Below, piece after piece: positions 26,271 through 34,799 of a stretch of DNA of 64,000 bases (the stretch's first letter is position 1; the number at the start of each line of letters is the position of its first letter). The translations under genes were made by a program, and so were the position numbers. Origin of the DNA: Streptomyces liliifuscus (lineage in GTDB: Bacteria; Actinomycetota; Actinomycetes; Streptomycetales; Streptomycetaceae); contig NZ_CP066831.1 in assembly GCF_016598615.1 (NCBI RefSeq), positions 8,804,001 to 8,868,000 of the forward strand. The letters run 5' to 3'. The notes beneath the pieces are model-generated. The model was not told the origin of the DNA, made no database searches, and was given only the letters and a program-made list of their open reading frames with translations.

Positions 26271-26502
26271 GGCCCTCGGCGGCGCCCCGCGCAAGGCGCC
26301 GCCGAGGGCGACGGAGGGGCCGGGCCGGTTTCCGCGCCCCGGGGGAGGCAGCCCGCCCCGTCCCGGTGCTCCAGTGAGAGCACTGCCGAGGCGCCGCCCG
26401 TCGCAGCACTGCCGTCGCGCCTTCCCGCGGCTCGGTCGCTGATCGTCGTGCGGGGCGATGCCGGGGCGGGCGGCCCGGGACGCACCGGTAGCCTGTGCGC
26501 CC

Positions 26503-27048
26503 GTGACCTCCACACTGATCTGGATCGTGGTCGCCCTCGTGGCGATCGGCCTCTACCTGAGCTGGACCGCGGGCCGTCTCGACCGGCTGCACTCGCGGAT
26601 CGACGCGGCACGGGCCGCGCTCGACGCCCAGTTGCTCCGGAGGGCGTCGGTGGCACAGGAACTGGCCACCTCCGGAGTGCTCGACCCGGCCGCCTCGATC
26701 GTGCTCTACGAAGCGGCGCACGCGGCCCGCCAGGCCGAGGAGGACAACAGGGAGGTCGCCGAGAGCGACCTCAGCCAGGCGCTGCGGGCCGTCTTCGGAG
26801 AGGTCCAGCAGGTCGAGGCGGTGCAGGCGGTCCCCGGTGGCGAGGACGCGGCACGTGAACTCGCCCAGGCGGTCCGCCGGGTGCCGATGGCCCGGCGCTT
26901 CCACAACGACGCCGTACGGGCGGCCCGTGCCCTGCGCCGCCACCGCAAGGTGCGCTGGTTCCGGCTGGCCGGCCACGCGCCCTTCCCGCTGGCCTTCGAG
27001 ATGGACGACGAGGCTCCGGTCGCCCTCGCGGACCGCCCGGGAACGTAG
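26503..27048 (+). CDS. LemA-like membrane-anchored protein
   Basis: A 181-residue protein with one N-terminal transmembrane helix (IWIVVALVAIGLYLSWTAG). A long helical region follows, RLDRLHSRIDAARAALDAQL and LRRASVAQELA, which resembles the LemA pattern of a single anchor plus helical bundle. The GTG at 26503 begins directly with the membrane segment. The tail ends in charged residues. The role is unknown; in Streptomyces it sits between pimA and pdxS. Confidence 0.65.
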   Translation: MTSTLIWIVVALVAIGLYLSWTAGRLDRLHSRIDAARAALDAQLLRRASVAQELATSGVLDPAASIVLYEAAHAARQAEEDNREVAESDLSQALRAVFGEVQQVEAVQAVPGGEDAARELAQAVRRVPMARRFHNDAVRAARALRRHRKVRWFRLAGHAPFPLAFEMDDEAPVALADRPGT

Positions 27049-27065
27049 TCCACGCGCGCGTGGAC
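27048..27065. repeat. Perfect 18-nt palindrome after the LemA-like gene
   Basis: GTCCACGCG/CGCGTGGAC is fully self-complementary with no spacer and starts at the last base of the stop codon. It could be a transcription end without U-run or a protein-binding site for the downstream pdxS promoter region. The remaining ~215 bases to pdxS show nothing else I can support. Confidence 0.55.
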
Positions 27066-27280
27066 CCCGGGAAAGGCTTCCAGCCACGGGATCCGACGCC
27101 GTCGGGCACACCGCACGACGTCCCTGGTCACGGCCCCGGCCGCCCCACCTGACCACGGGAAACGCGCCCGGAGGCGCGGAAAATGAGCCACCGCCTCCCC
27201 ATTGGCCCTTGCAGTGGCCTGGTCCTCAAGCGTTTCCTCGGTGTCTGCAGAAGCCCTCTTTCACCGAGTGAGGTCAACCC

Positions 27281-28204
27281 TTGTCCAGCACGCTCTCCAC
27301 TCCCGCCCAGCCCACCGACACCCCTGCCACCGGCACCGCGCGCGTGAAGCGCGGCATGGCCGAGCAGCTCAAGGGCGGCGTGATCATGGACGTCGTCACG
27401 CCGGAGCAGGCGAAGATCGCCGAGGACGCGGGCGCCGTGGCCGTCATGGCCCTGGAGCGCGTGCCCGCCGACATCCGCAAGGACGGCGGCGTGGCGCGCA
27501 TGTCCGACCCCGACATGATCGAGGGCATCATCGAGGCCGTGTCCATCCCGGTGATGGCCAAGTCGCGCATCGGCCACTTCGTGGAGGCCCAGGTCCTGCA
27601 GTCCCTCGGCGTCGACTACATCGACGAGTCCGAGGTCCTCACCCCCGCGGACGAGGTCAACCACTCCGACAAGTGGGCCTTCACGACCCCCTTCGTCTGT
27701 GGCGCCACCAACCTGGGCGAGGCCCTGCGCCGCATAGCCGAGGGCGCCGCCATGATCCGCTCCAAGGGCGAGGCCGGCACCGGCAACGTCGTCGAGGCCG
27801 TCCGCCACCTGCGCCAGATCAAGAACGAGATCGCCAAGCTCCGCGGCTACGACAACAACGAGCTGTACGCCGCCGCCAAGGAACTGCGCGCCCCGTACGA
27901 GATCGTCAAGGAGGTCGCCGAACTCGGCAAGCTCCCGGTCGTCCTGTTCTCCGCCGGTGGTGTGGCCACTCCCGCCGACGCCGCGCTGATGCGCCAGCTC
28001 GGCGCCGAGGGCGTCTTCGTCGGCTCCGGCATCTTCAAGTCCGGCGACCCGGCCAAGCGCGCCGCCGCCATCGTGAAGGCCACCACCTTCTACGACGACC
28101 CGAAGATCATCGCGGAGGCGTCCCGCAACCTCGGCGAGGCCATGGTCGGCATCAACTGCGACACCCTCCCCGAGGCCGAGCGCTACGCGAACCGCGGCTG
28201 GTAA
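27281..28204 (+). CDS. pdxS: Pyridoxal 5'-phosphate synthase, lyase subunit PdxS
   Basis: A 307-residue TIM-barrel subunit that builds PLP from ribose 5-phosphate, glyceraldehyde 3-phosphate and ammonia. Hallmarks are VKRGMAEQLKGGVIMDVV (with the first catalytic Lys region), VMALERVPADIR, IPVMAKSRIGHFVEAQ (active-site Lys) and FSAGGVATPADAALM. The TTG start at 27281 follows GTGAGGTC. It pairs with PdxT seven bases downstream, forming a 12+12 complex in which ammonia is channelled. Confidence 0.97.
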   Translation: MSSTLSTPAQPTDTPATGTARVKRGMAEQLKGGVIMDVVTPEQAKIAEDAGAVAVMALERVPADIRKDGGVARMSDPDMIEGIIEAVSIPVMAKSRIGHFVEAQVLQSLGVDYIDESEVLTPADEVNHSDKWAFTTPFVCGATNLGEALRRIAEGAAMIRSKGEAGTGNVVEAVRHLRQIKNEIAKLRGYDNNELYAAAKELRAPYEIVKEVAELGKLPVVLFSAGGVATPADAALMRQLGAEGVFVGSGIFKSGDPAKRAAAIVKATTFYDDPKIIAEASRNLGEAMVGINCDTLPEAERYANRGW

Positions 28205-28210
28205 CCACCC

Positions 28211-28816
28211 ATGACCGAGGTACCTGTCGTAGGTGTCCTGGCTCTCCAGGGCGACGTACGGGAGCACCTGGTCGCCCTGGCCGCGGCGGACGCCGTGGGC
28301 AGGGCGGTCCGGCGCCCCGAGGAACTCGCCGAGGTCGACGGACTCGTCATCCCCGGCGGCGAGTCCACCACCATTTCCAAACTGGCCGTCCTCTTCGGCC
28401 TGATGGAACCCCTCCGCGCGCGTGTGCGGGCCGGGATGCCCGTCTACGGCACCTGCGCGGGCATGATCATGCTCGCCGACAAGATCCTCGACCCGCGCTC
28501 GGGCCAGGAGACCATCGGCGGCATCGACATGATCGTGCGCCGCAACGCCTTCGGACGGCAGAACGAATCCTTCGAGGCGACGGTCGACGTGAAGGGCGTG
28601 GCGGGCGATGCCGTGGAGGGCGTCTTCATCCGTGCCCCCTGGGTCGAGTCCGTGGGCGCGGAGGCGGAGGTGCTGGCCGAGCACGACGGCCACATCGTCG
28701 CCGTGCGTCAGGGCAACGCGCTCGCCACGTCGTTCCACCCGGAACTGACCGGCGACCACCGCGTGCACGGCCTGTTCGTCGAGATGGTGCGCGCGAACCT
28801 GGCTCCGGGGTCCTAG
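28211..28816 (+). CDS. pdxT: Pyridoxal 5'-phosphate synthase, glutaminase subunit PdxT
   Basis: A 201-residue class I glutamine amidotransferase that hydrolyses glutamine and feeds ammonia to PdxS. The catalytic triad is visible as Cys in YGTCAGMIM and His-Glu in TSFHPELTGD. The PdxT-specific PGGESTTISKL loop is intact. It begins with VPVVGVLALQGDVREHL, the standard N-terminus. It is cotranscribed with pdxS. Confidence 0.97.
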   Translation: MTEVPVVGVLALQGDVREHLVALAAADAVGRAVRRPEELAEVDGLVIPGGESTTISKLAVLFGLMEPLRARVRAGMPVYGTCAGMIMLADKILDPRSGQETIGGIDMIVRRNAFGRQNESFEATVDVKGVAGDAVEGVFIRAPWVESVGAEAEVLAEHDGHIVAVRQGNALATSFHPELTGDHRVHGLFVEMVRANLAPGS

Positions 28817-28867
28817 TAGGATTCCTGGGGTTCGTAAAGAGTTGGGTTACGCGAAGGAGACAGGCAG

Positions 28868-29620
28868 ATGTCCGGCCACTCTAAATGGGCTACGACGAAG
28901 CACAAGAAGGCCGTGATCGACGCCAAGCGCGGCAAGCTCTTCGCGAAGATGATCAAGAACATCGAGGTCGCGGCCCGTACCGGCGGTGCCGACCCCGCCG
29001 GTAACCCGACGCTCTTCGACGCCATCCAGAAGGCCAAGAAGAGCTCGGTCCCGAACAAGAACATCGACTCCGCGGTCAAGCGCGGTGCCGGTCTCGAAGC
29101 CGGTGGCGCCGACTACGAGACGATCATGTACGAGGGCTACGGCCCGAACGGTGTCGCGGTGCTCATCGAGTGCCTCACCGACAACCGCAACCGCGCCGCC
29201 TCGGACGTACGCGTCGCCATGACCCGCAACGGCGGCAACATGGCCGACCCGGGTTCCGTCTCGTACCTCTTCAACCGCAAGGGTGTCGTCATCGTCCCCA
29301 AGGGCGAGCTGGGCGAGGACGACGTCCTGGGTGCCGTGCTCGACGCGGGCGCCGAGGAGGTCAACGACCTGGGCGAGTCCTTCGAGGTCATCTCCGAGGC
29401 CACCGACCTGGTCGCGGTGCGCACCGCCCTTCAGGACGCCGGGATCGACTACGACTCCGCCGACGCCAACTTCGTCCCGACCATGCAGGTCGAGCTGGAC
29501 GAGGAGGGCGCCAGGAAGATCTTCAAGCTCATCGACGCCCTTGAGGACAGCGACGACGTGCAGAACGTCTTCGCCAACTTCGACGTGAGCGACGAGGTCA
29601 TGGAGAAGGTGGACGCGTAG
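28868..29620 (+). CDS. YebC/PmpR-family DNA-binding regulator or translation factor
   Basis: A 250-residue YebC/TACO1-type protein starting MSGHSKWATTKHKKAVIDAK, the family signature. It continues with NIEVAARTGGADPAGNP and ends with DALEDSDDVQNVFANFDVSD. The family contains both transcriptional regulators and factors that ease ribosome stalling; its location ahead of ruvCAB is conserved in many bacteria. The ATG is preceded by GAAGGAGACAG. Confidence 0.95.
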   Translation: MSGHSKWATTKHKKAVIDAKRGKLFAKMIKNIEVAARTGGADPAGNPTLFDAIQKAKKSSVPNKNIDSAVKRGAGLEAGGADYETIMYEGYGPNGVAVLIECLTDNRNRAASDVRVAMTRNGGNMADPGSVSYLFNRKGVVIVPKGELGEDDVLGAVLDAGAEEVNDLGESFEVISEATDLVAVRTALQDAGIDYDSADANFVPTMQVELDEEGARKIFKLIDALEDSDDVQNVFANFDVSDEVMEKVDA

Positions 29621-29645
29621 CGCCGCCACGAGCCGCACGGGTTCA

Positions 29646-29677
29646 ACGGGCCGACGGGACACACTCCGTCGGCCCGT
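29646..29677 (+). terminator. Terminator-like hairpin after the yebC-type gene
   Basis: A 12-bp stem, ACGGGCCGACGG/CCGTCGGCCCGT, with an 8-nt loop is followed by CGCTTTG. It separates the yebC-type gene from ruvC. A further short inverted repeat (CTGGGGGTACCTCCCAG, near 29735) lies just before the ruvC ribosome site and resembles another common Streptomyces intergenic palindrome. Confidence 0.7.
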
Positions 29678-29784
29678 CGCTTTGTCGGGCGTCGCTGGTG
29701 AGCGATGTCGGTGGCACCCGATAGCCTGCACGAACTGGGGGTACCTCCCAGCGGTGGCCGGGGGAGATCGAAGGAGGGGCAGGG

Positions 29785-30426
29785 GTGCGGGTACTGGGCG
29801 TTGACCCCGGACTGACCCGGTGCGGTGTCGGTGTGGTCGAAGGTGTCGCAGGCCGGCCCCTGACCATGCGCGGCGTCGGTGTCGTACGCACGCCCGCCGA
29901 CGCGGAGTTGGGGCAGCGCCTCGTCGCCATCGAGCAGGGCATCGAGCAGTGGCTCGACGAGCACCGGCCCGAATTCGTCGCTGTGGAGCGGGTGTTCAGC
30001 CAGCACAACGTCCGTACGGTGATGGGCACGGCCCAGGCCAGCGCGGTCGCCATGCTGTGCGCCGCCCGGCGCGGGATTCCCGTGGCCCTGCACACGCCGA
30101 GCGAGGTCAAGGCCGCCGTCACCGGTAACGGCCGCGCCGACAAGGCCCAGGTCGGTGCCATGGTCACCCGGCTCCTCCGGCTCGACGCACCCCCGAAGCC
30201 CGCCGACGCGGCGGACGCCCTGGCCCTCGCGATCTGCCACATCTGGCGCGCGCCCGCGCAGAACCGCCTGCAGCAGGCCGTCGCCCAGAACCGGCTCCAG
30301 CAGGCCGCCGCCCTGCACGCGTCGAAACTCGCCTCGCAACAAGCACCGGGCCGCGCGGCGACCGACGGACCGAACCACGCACCGCCCCACGCACCGCCCC
30401 ACGCACCGAAAGGCCGTACCGCATGA
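29785..30426 (+). CDS. ruvC: Holliday junction resolvase RuvC
   Basis: A 213-residue endonuclease that cuts four-way DNA junctions. Acidic catalytic residues are in VLGVDPGLTRCG (Asp7), VERVFSQHN (Glu) and the C-terminal DAADALALAICH block. After the ~160-residue core there is an unusual C-terminal extension with a tandem repeat, AQNRLQQAVAQNRLQQAAAL, and a His/Pro run, HAPPHAPPHAPK. GAAGGAGGGGC precedes the GTG start. The stop overlaps ruvA by four bases. Confidence 0.96.
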   Translation: MRVLGVDPGLTRCGVGVVEGVAGRPLTMRGVGVVRTPADAELGQRLVAIEQGIEQWLDEHRPEFVAVERVFSQHNVRTVMGTAQASAVAMLCAARRGIPVALHTPSEVKAAVTGNGRADKAQVGAMVTRLLRLDAPPKPADAADALALAICHIWRAPAQNRLQQAVAQNRLQQAAALHASKLASQQAPGRAATDGPNHAPPHAPPHAPKGRTA

Positions 30427-31031
30427 TCGCCTTCGTCAGCGGCCCCGTCGCCGCCCTCGCGCCAGACTCCGCGGTGGTCGAGGTGGGCGGCATCGGCATC
30501 GCGGTCCAGTGCACACCGAACACGCTCTCCGGACTCCGCATGGGCCGGCCCGCCAAGCTCGCCACCTCCCTCGTCGTACGGGAGGACTCACTGACGCTGT
30601 ACGGCTTCGCCGACGACGACGAGCGGGGGACCTTCGAGCTGCTGCAGACCGCGAGCGGAGTAGGCCCGCGCCTGGCCCAGGCCATGCTCGCGGTGCACAG
30701 CCCCGACGCCCTGCGCCGCGCGGTGTCCACCGGTGACGAGAAGTCCCTCACCGCCGTCCCGGGCATCGGCAAGAAGGGTGCCCAGAAGCTCCTCCTGGAG
30801 CTCAAGGACCGCCTCGGCGAGCCCCTCGGCACCGGCGGTCAGGCCATCGGCACGCCCGTCACGGCCGGCTGGCGCGAGCAGCTGCACGCCGCGCTGATCG
30901 GCCTCGGGTACGCGACCCGCGAGGCCGACGAGGCGGTCTCCGCGGTGGCGCCGCAGGCGGAGGCGGCCGGGACGCCGCAGATCGGCCAGCTGCTGAAGGC
31001 CGCCCTGCAGACCCTCAACAGAGCGCGTTGA
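30423..31031 (+). CDS. ruvA: Holliday junction branch-migration protein RuvA
   Basis: A 202-residue DNA-binding subunit that holds the junction as a tetramer. It begins MIAFVSGPVAALAPDSAVVE (OB domain). Helix-hairpin-helix motifs follow (ASGVGPRLAQAML and VPGIGKKGAQKLLLEL). The C-terminal domain III that contacts RuvB runs from about residue 140. The ATGA overlap couples it to ruvC. Confidence 0.96.
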   Translation: MIAFVSGPVAALAPDSAVVEVGGIGIAVQCTPNTLSGLRMGRPAKLATSLVVREDSLTLYGFADDDERGTFELLQTASGVGPRLAQAMLAVHSPDALRRAVSTGDEKSLTAVPGIGKKGAQKLLLELKDRLGEPLGTGGQAIGTPVTAGWREQLHAALIGLGYATREADEAVSAVAPQAEAAGTPQIGQLLKAALQTLNRAR

Positions 31032-31054
31032 GCTCCGCGGGAGGTGCGGTCGTG

Positions 31055-31125
31055 AAACTGCGGGTCCGCTGTGGCTGGTCGCGCAGTTCGCCGCGCCCCT
31101 CCGGTGCGCGGCCCCGCCCGCCCCA
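31055..31125 (-). repeat. Dispersed Streptomyces intergenic repeat, copy D
   Basis: Located between ruvA and ruvB, it reads CTGTGGCTGGTCGCGCAGTT then CGCCGCGCCCCTCCGG, the complement of the copy A core. This is unusual in being inside an otherwise tightly packed operon, so ruvB may depend on read-through or on its own promoter. Confidence 0.7.
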
Positions 31126-31167
31126 TGCCCGTACGACCCGGACCCACTACCTCGCGAGGCACAGCAC

Positions 31168-32238
31168 ATGAACTGGGACGACACGGCCGACGACGACACC
31201 GCCGAGCGGCTCGTCGGTGCGTCCGCCGATCATGAGGAGCAGGCCGTCGAGGCCGCCCTGCGTCCCAAGGACCTCGGCGAGTTCATCGGCCAGGAGAAGG
31301 TCCGCGAGCAGCTGGACCTCGTCCTGCGGGCCGCACGCGCGCGTGGCGCCACCGCCGACCACGTCCTGCTCTCCGGCGCCCCCGGCCTCGGCAAGACCAC
31401 CCTGTCGATGATCATCGCCGCCGAGATGGAAGCCCCCATCCGCATCACCAGCGGCCCCGCCATCCAGCACGCGGGCGACCTCGCCGCGATCCTCTCCTCC
31501 CTCCAGGAGGGCGAGGTCCTCTTCCTCGACGAGATCCACCGCATGTCGCGGCCCGCCGAGGAGATGCTCTACATGGCGATGGAGGACTTCCGCGTCGACG
31601 TGATCGTCGGCAAGGGCCCCGGCGCCACCGCCATCCCGCTCGAACTGCCGCCCTTCACGCTCGTCGGAGCCACCACGCGCGCGGGCCTGCTGCCGCCCCC
31701 GCTGCGGGACCGCTTCGGCTTCACCGCCCACATGGAGTTCTACGAGCCCGCCGAGCTGGAGCGCGTCATCCACCGCTCGGCGAACCTGCTGGACGTCGAG
31801 ATCGACACCGCGGGCGCCGCCGAGATCGCGGGCCGCTCACGCGGCACACCCCGTATCGCCAACCGCCTCCTGCGCCGCGTCCGCGACTACGCCCAGGTCA
31901 AGGCCGACGGCTTCGTCACGCGCGAGATCGCCGGCGCCGCCCTCGCCGTCTACGAAGTGGACAGCCGGGGCCTCGACCGCCTGGACCGCGGTGTCCTCGA
32001 AGCGCTGATCAAGCTCTTCGGCGGCGGCCCGGTCGGTCTGTCCACGCTCGCCGTCGCCGTGGGGGAGGAGCGCGAGACCGTGGAGGAGGTGGCCGAGCCC
32101 TTCCTCGTCCGTGAGGGGCTACTGGCCCGTACGCCCCGCGGGCGGGTGGCGACACCGGCGGCGTGGGCGCATTTCGGCCTCACCCCGCCCCGGCCGTCAA
32201 CCGGTGGAAACGGACAACAGGACCTGTTCGGGGCGTGA
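31168..32238 (+). CDS. ruvB: Holliday junction branch-migration ATPase RuvB
   Basis: A 356-residue AAA+ motor that drives branch migration with RuvA. Walker A is SGAPGLGKTTLS, Walker B is VLFLDEIHRM, sensor 1 is LVGATTRAG and the arginine finger region is GLLPPPLRDRFGF. The C-terminal winged helix ends with TPAAWAHFGL. The ATG at 31168 is the canonical start. A 136-base gap with a repeat separates it from ruvA. Confidence 0.97.
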   Translation: MNWDDTADDDTAERLVGASADHEEQAVEAALRPKDLGEFIGQEKVREQLDLVLRAARARGATADHVLLSGAPGLGKTTLSMIIAAEMEAPIRITSGPAIQHAGDLAAILSSLQEGEVLFLDEIHRMSRPAEEMLYMAMEDFRVDVIVGKGPGATAIPLELPPFTLVGATTRAGLLPPPLRDRFGFTAHMEFYEPAELERVIHRSANLLDVEIDTAGAAEIAGRSRGTPRIANRLLRRVRDYAQVKADGFVTREIAGAALAVYEVDSRGLDRLDRGVLEALIKLFGGGPVGLSTLAVAVGEERETVEEVAEPFLVREGLLARTPRGRVATPAAWAHFGLTPPRPSTGGNGQQDLFGA

Positions 32239-32285
32239 CGGCGAGGGGGCTCGCGGGGTCAGGAACCCCGGTGCCATGCTGAGCG

Positions 32286-32315
32286 TTGTTCCTTGACGGC
32301 GGACTCGCTTAGACT
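32286..32315 (+). promoter_or_regulatory. Candidate promoter for yajC-secDF
   Basis: TTGTTC at 32286-32291 and TAGACT at 32310-32315 are spaced by 18 bases, consistent with the principal Streptomyces sigma factor. A TTGACG at 32293 is closer to the consensus -35 but only 11 bases from the -10. Transcription would begin near 32322, 80 bases before yajC. Confidence 0.45.
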
Positions 32316-32401
32316 CCGCCGATGCCGCCTTTGCCGGCGGCGCACATACCCCATCCATCAGGCCGCTCACCATCGCGGTCGAATGAAGGAAGTTCCGTCC
32401 C

Positions 32402-32899
32402 GTGAGTCTCGTGACCCTCCTCCCGTTCATCGTGCTCATCGGGGCCATGTTCCTGATGACCCGGTCGGCCAAGAAGAAGCAGAATGCGGCTGCGCAGATG
32501 CGCAACGACATGCAGCCCGGCTCCGGCGTCCGCACGATCGGTGGCATGTACGCAACGGTGAAGGAGGTCAACGAGGACACGGTCCTCCTTGACGCGGGCC
32601 CGGGAGTCGACCTGCTCTTCGCGAAGAACGCGATCGGCGCGGTCCTCAGCGACGACGAGTACAACCGCCTCGTTCACGGCATCGAGCACGACCTCAAGGA
32701 AGACGAGTCCGTCGTCCCGGACGACGCCTCCTCCCTCACCGAGACCGACGAGCCCGCCGACGCTTCCGACGACAAGCCCATCGACCTCGGCAAGAAGGAC
32801 GCGGCAGACGAGCCCGTCGAGGAGTCCGCGGACGCGGAGCCGAAGAAGGCCGATGAGGCTGACCTGAAGAAGTCCGACGGCGAGTCCGACGCGAAGTAG
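32402..32899 (+). CDS. yajC: Preprotein translocase accessory subunit YajC
   Basis: A 165-residue protein with one N-terminal transmembrane helix (VTLLPFIVLIGAMFLM) followed by the YajC core (RNDMQPGSGVRTIGGMYATV). The acidic, Lys-rich tail of about 70 residues is longer than in E. coli YajC and looks disordered. It works with SecD and SecF to help SecYEG. The GTG at 32402 gives the usual MSLVTLLPF start. secD follows after 141 bases. Confidence 0.93.
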   Translation: MSLVTLLPFIVLIGAMFLMTRSAKKKQNAAAQMRNDMQPGSGVRTIGGMYATVKEVNEDTVLLDAGPGVDLLFAKNAIGAVLSDDEYNRLVHGIEHDLKEDESVVPDDASSLTETDEPADASDDKPIDLGKKDAADEPVEESADAEPKKADEADLKKSDGESDAK

Positions 32900-32905
32900 T
32901 CATGA

Positions 32906-32948
32906 CCGGGGACCGCGGAGTGCGCCGCTCGCGCGCCGCGGTCCCCGG
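32906..32948 (+). terminator. Strong hairpin between yajC and secD
   Basis: A 13-bp perfect stem, CCGGGGACCGCGG/CCGCGGTCCCCGG, has a 17-nt GC-rich loop. It lacks a U-run, so it may be an attenuator, an mRNA-stability element or a processing site that sets the YajC:SecDF ratio. Confidence 0.55.
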
Positions 32949-33040
32949 GACGTGTGGCTTCGCACGGAATCTCGACACCATTCATGCCCGTCCGCGCAGG
33001 TACTTCGGTCACCGGGCGGACGAAGAGGGAGAACGAGAAG

Positions 33041-34798
33041 GTGGCAGCACCTAAGAAGGGCCGACAGGGCACCCAGGGCAGGCCGGGGCGCACCTTGGCC
33101 CTGATCCTGATCGCCATCGTGGCGCTCACCGGCGGCATGTTCGCCTCCGGACACTCGACGCCGCGCCTCGGCATCGACCTCGCCGGCGGTACGAGCATCA
33201 CGCTCCAGGCGAAGAACGAGCCGGGCCAGAAGAACGCGATCAACCCGACCAACATGAACACCGCGGTCGACATCATGAACCGCCGTGTCAACGGTCTGGG
33301 CGTCACCGAGGCGGAGGTGCAGACCCAGGGCGACAGCAACATCATCGTCAACATCCCCAAGGGCACCAACTCCGAGCAGGCCCGGGAACAGGTCGGCACC
33401 ACCGCCAAGCTCTACTTCCGTCCCGTCCTGACCACCGAGGTCTCCGGTGGGGACCCGGCGGCCAGCCCCTCGCCGAGCGCCTCCAGCAGCGCCTCCACGG
33501 GTTCGGACAAGGACACAGACAAGGACAAGGCCACCGACAAGGCCACCTCGTCCGCGTCGCCCTCGGCGACTTCCAGCACGCAGGGCCGTGCGGTCACCGA
33601 CGCGCTGAAGGCCGACCCCACCCCGTCGGGCAGCGGTTCCGCCTCGTCCAGCCCGTCCGCCTCGCCGTCCGCGAGCACCGACCCGGCGACCGCCAAGCTC
33701 CAGGCGGAGTACACCGCACTGGACTGCACCAAGAAGACGGTCCGCGCGAAGGCCGGTGACGGCGCCAAGGCCAGCGACCCGACCGTCGCCTGTGGTCAGA
33801 ACTCCCAGGGCCAGTGGCAGAAGTACATCCTCGGCCCGGCCGAGGTCGAGGGCACGGACGTCGACAAGGCCTCGGCCCTGTTCGACACCCAGGGTGCCGC
33901 GGGCTGGAAGGTCACCATGGACTTCACGTCCAAGGGAGCCAAGAAGTTCGCGAGCATCACGGGCAAGCTGGCGCAGAACCAGTCCCCGCAGAACCAGTTC
34001 GCCATCGTCCTCGACGGTGAGGTCGTCTCCGACCCGTACGTCAGCCAGGCGCTGACCGGCGGCAGCGCGGAGATCTCCGGCAGCTTCAAGCAGCAGGAGG
34101 CCGAGGACCTGGCCAACATGCTGTCGTACGGCGCGCTGCCGCTCACCTTCACGGAGGCGAGCGTCGACACCGTCACCGCCGCGCTCGGCGGCGAGCAGCT
34201 GGAGGCCGGTCTGATCGCCGGCGCCATCGGTCTGGCGCTGGTCATCATCTACCTGGTGGCCTACTACCGGGGTCTGTCGCTCATCGCCATCGCCTCGCTG
34301 CTGGTCTCCGCGGTCATGACCTACGTGATCATGTCGCTGCTCGGCCCGGCCATCGGCTTCGCCCTGAACCTGCCGGCGGTCTGCGGCGCCATCGTGGCCA
34401 TCGGCATCACGGCGGACTCGTTCATCGTGTTCTTCGAACGCATCCGTGACGAGATCCGCGAGGGCCGTACGCTGCGGCCCGCGGTCGAGCGCGGCTGGCC
34501 GCGCGCCCGGCGCACCATCCTGGTCTCCGACTTCGTGTCGTTCCTCGCCGCAGCCGTGCTCTTCGTCGTCACGGTCGGCAAGGTCCAGGGCTTCGCTTTC
34601 ACACTGGGTCTGACCACCCTGCTCGACGTGGTCGTCGTCTTCTTCTTCACCAAGCCGCTGATGACGATCCTCGCCCGCAAGAAGTTCTTCGCGGAGGGCC
34701 ACAGCTGGTCCGGCCTCGACCCGAAGCGACTGGGCGTCCAGCCGCCGCTGCGCCGCACCCGTCGCGTGTCCGCTCCCGTCGACACGAAGGAGGCCTGA
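33041..34798 (+). CDS. secD: Protein translocase subunit SecD
   Basis: A 585-residue membrane protein that uses the proton gradient to assist late Sec export. The first transmembrane helix (LALILIAIVALTGGMFASG) is followed by the conserved RLGIDLAGGTSITLQA. The last third has the five-helix RND-like region (ALVIIYLVAYYRGLSLIAIA through FFFTKPLMTILARKKFF). A long Ser/Ala/Thr/Asp low-complexity insertion occupies about residues 133-225 of the periplasm-equivalent P1 domain. I chose the GTG at 33041 (VAAPKKGRQG) because an AGAGGGAG element precedes it. secF follows immediately. Confidence 0.95.
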   Translation: MAAPKKGRQGTQGRPGRTLALILIAIVALTGGMFASGHSTPRLGIDLAGGTSITLQAKNEPGQKNAINPTNMNTAVDIMNRRVNGLGVTEAEVQTQGDSNIIVNIPKGTNSEQAREQVGTTAKLYFRPVLTTEVSGGDPAASPSPSASSSASTGSDKDTDKDKATDKATSSASPSATSSTQGRAVTDALKADPTPSGSGSASSSPSASPSASTDPATAKLQAEYTALDCTKKTVRAKAGDGAKASDPTVACGQNSQGQWQKYILGPAEVEGTDVDKASALFDTQGAAGWKVTMDFTSKGAKKFASITGKLAQNQSPQNQFAIVLDGEVVSDPYVSQALTGGSAEISGSFKQQEAEDLANMLSYGALPLTFTEASVDTVTAALGGEQLEAGLIAGAIGLALVIIYLVAYYRGLSLIAIASLLVSAVMTYVIMSLLGPAIGFALNLPAVCGAIVAIGITADSFIVFFERIRDEIREGRTLRPAVERGWPRARRTILVSDFVSFLAAAVLFVVTVGKVQGFAFTLGLTTLLDVVVVFFFTKPLMTILARKKFFAEGHSWSGLDPKRLGVQPPLRRTRRVSAPVDTKEA

Positions 34799-34799
34799 G

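Noticed and set aside
27066..27280. Riboswitch ahead of pdxS
   Set aside because: I found no recognisable aptamer pattern in the 215 bases before pdxS.
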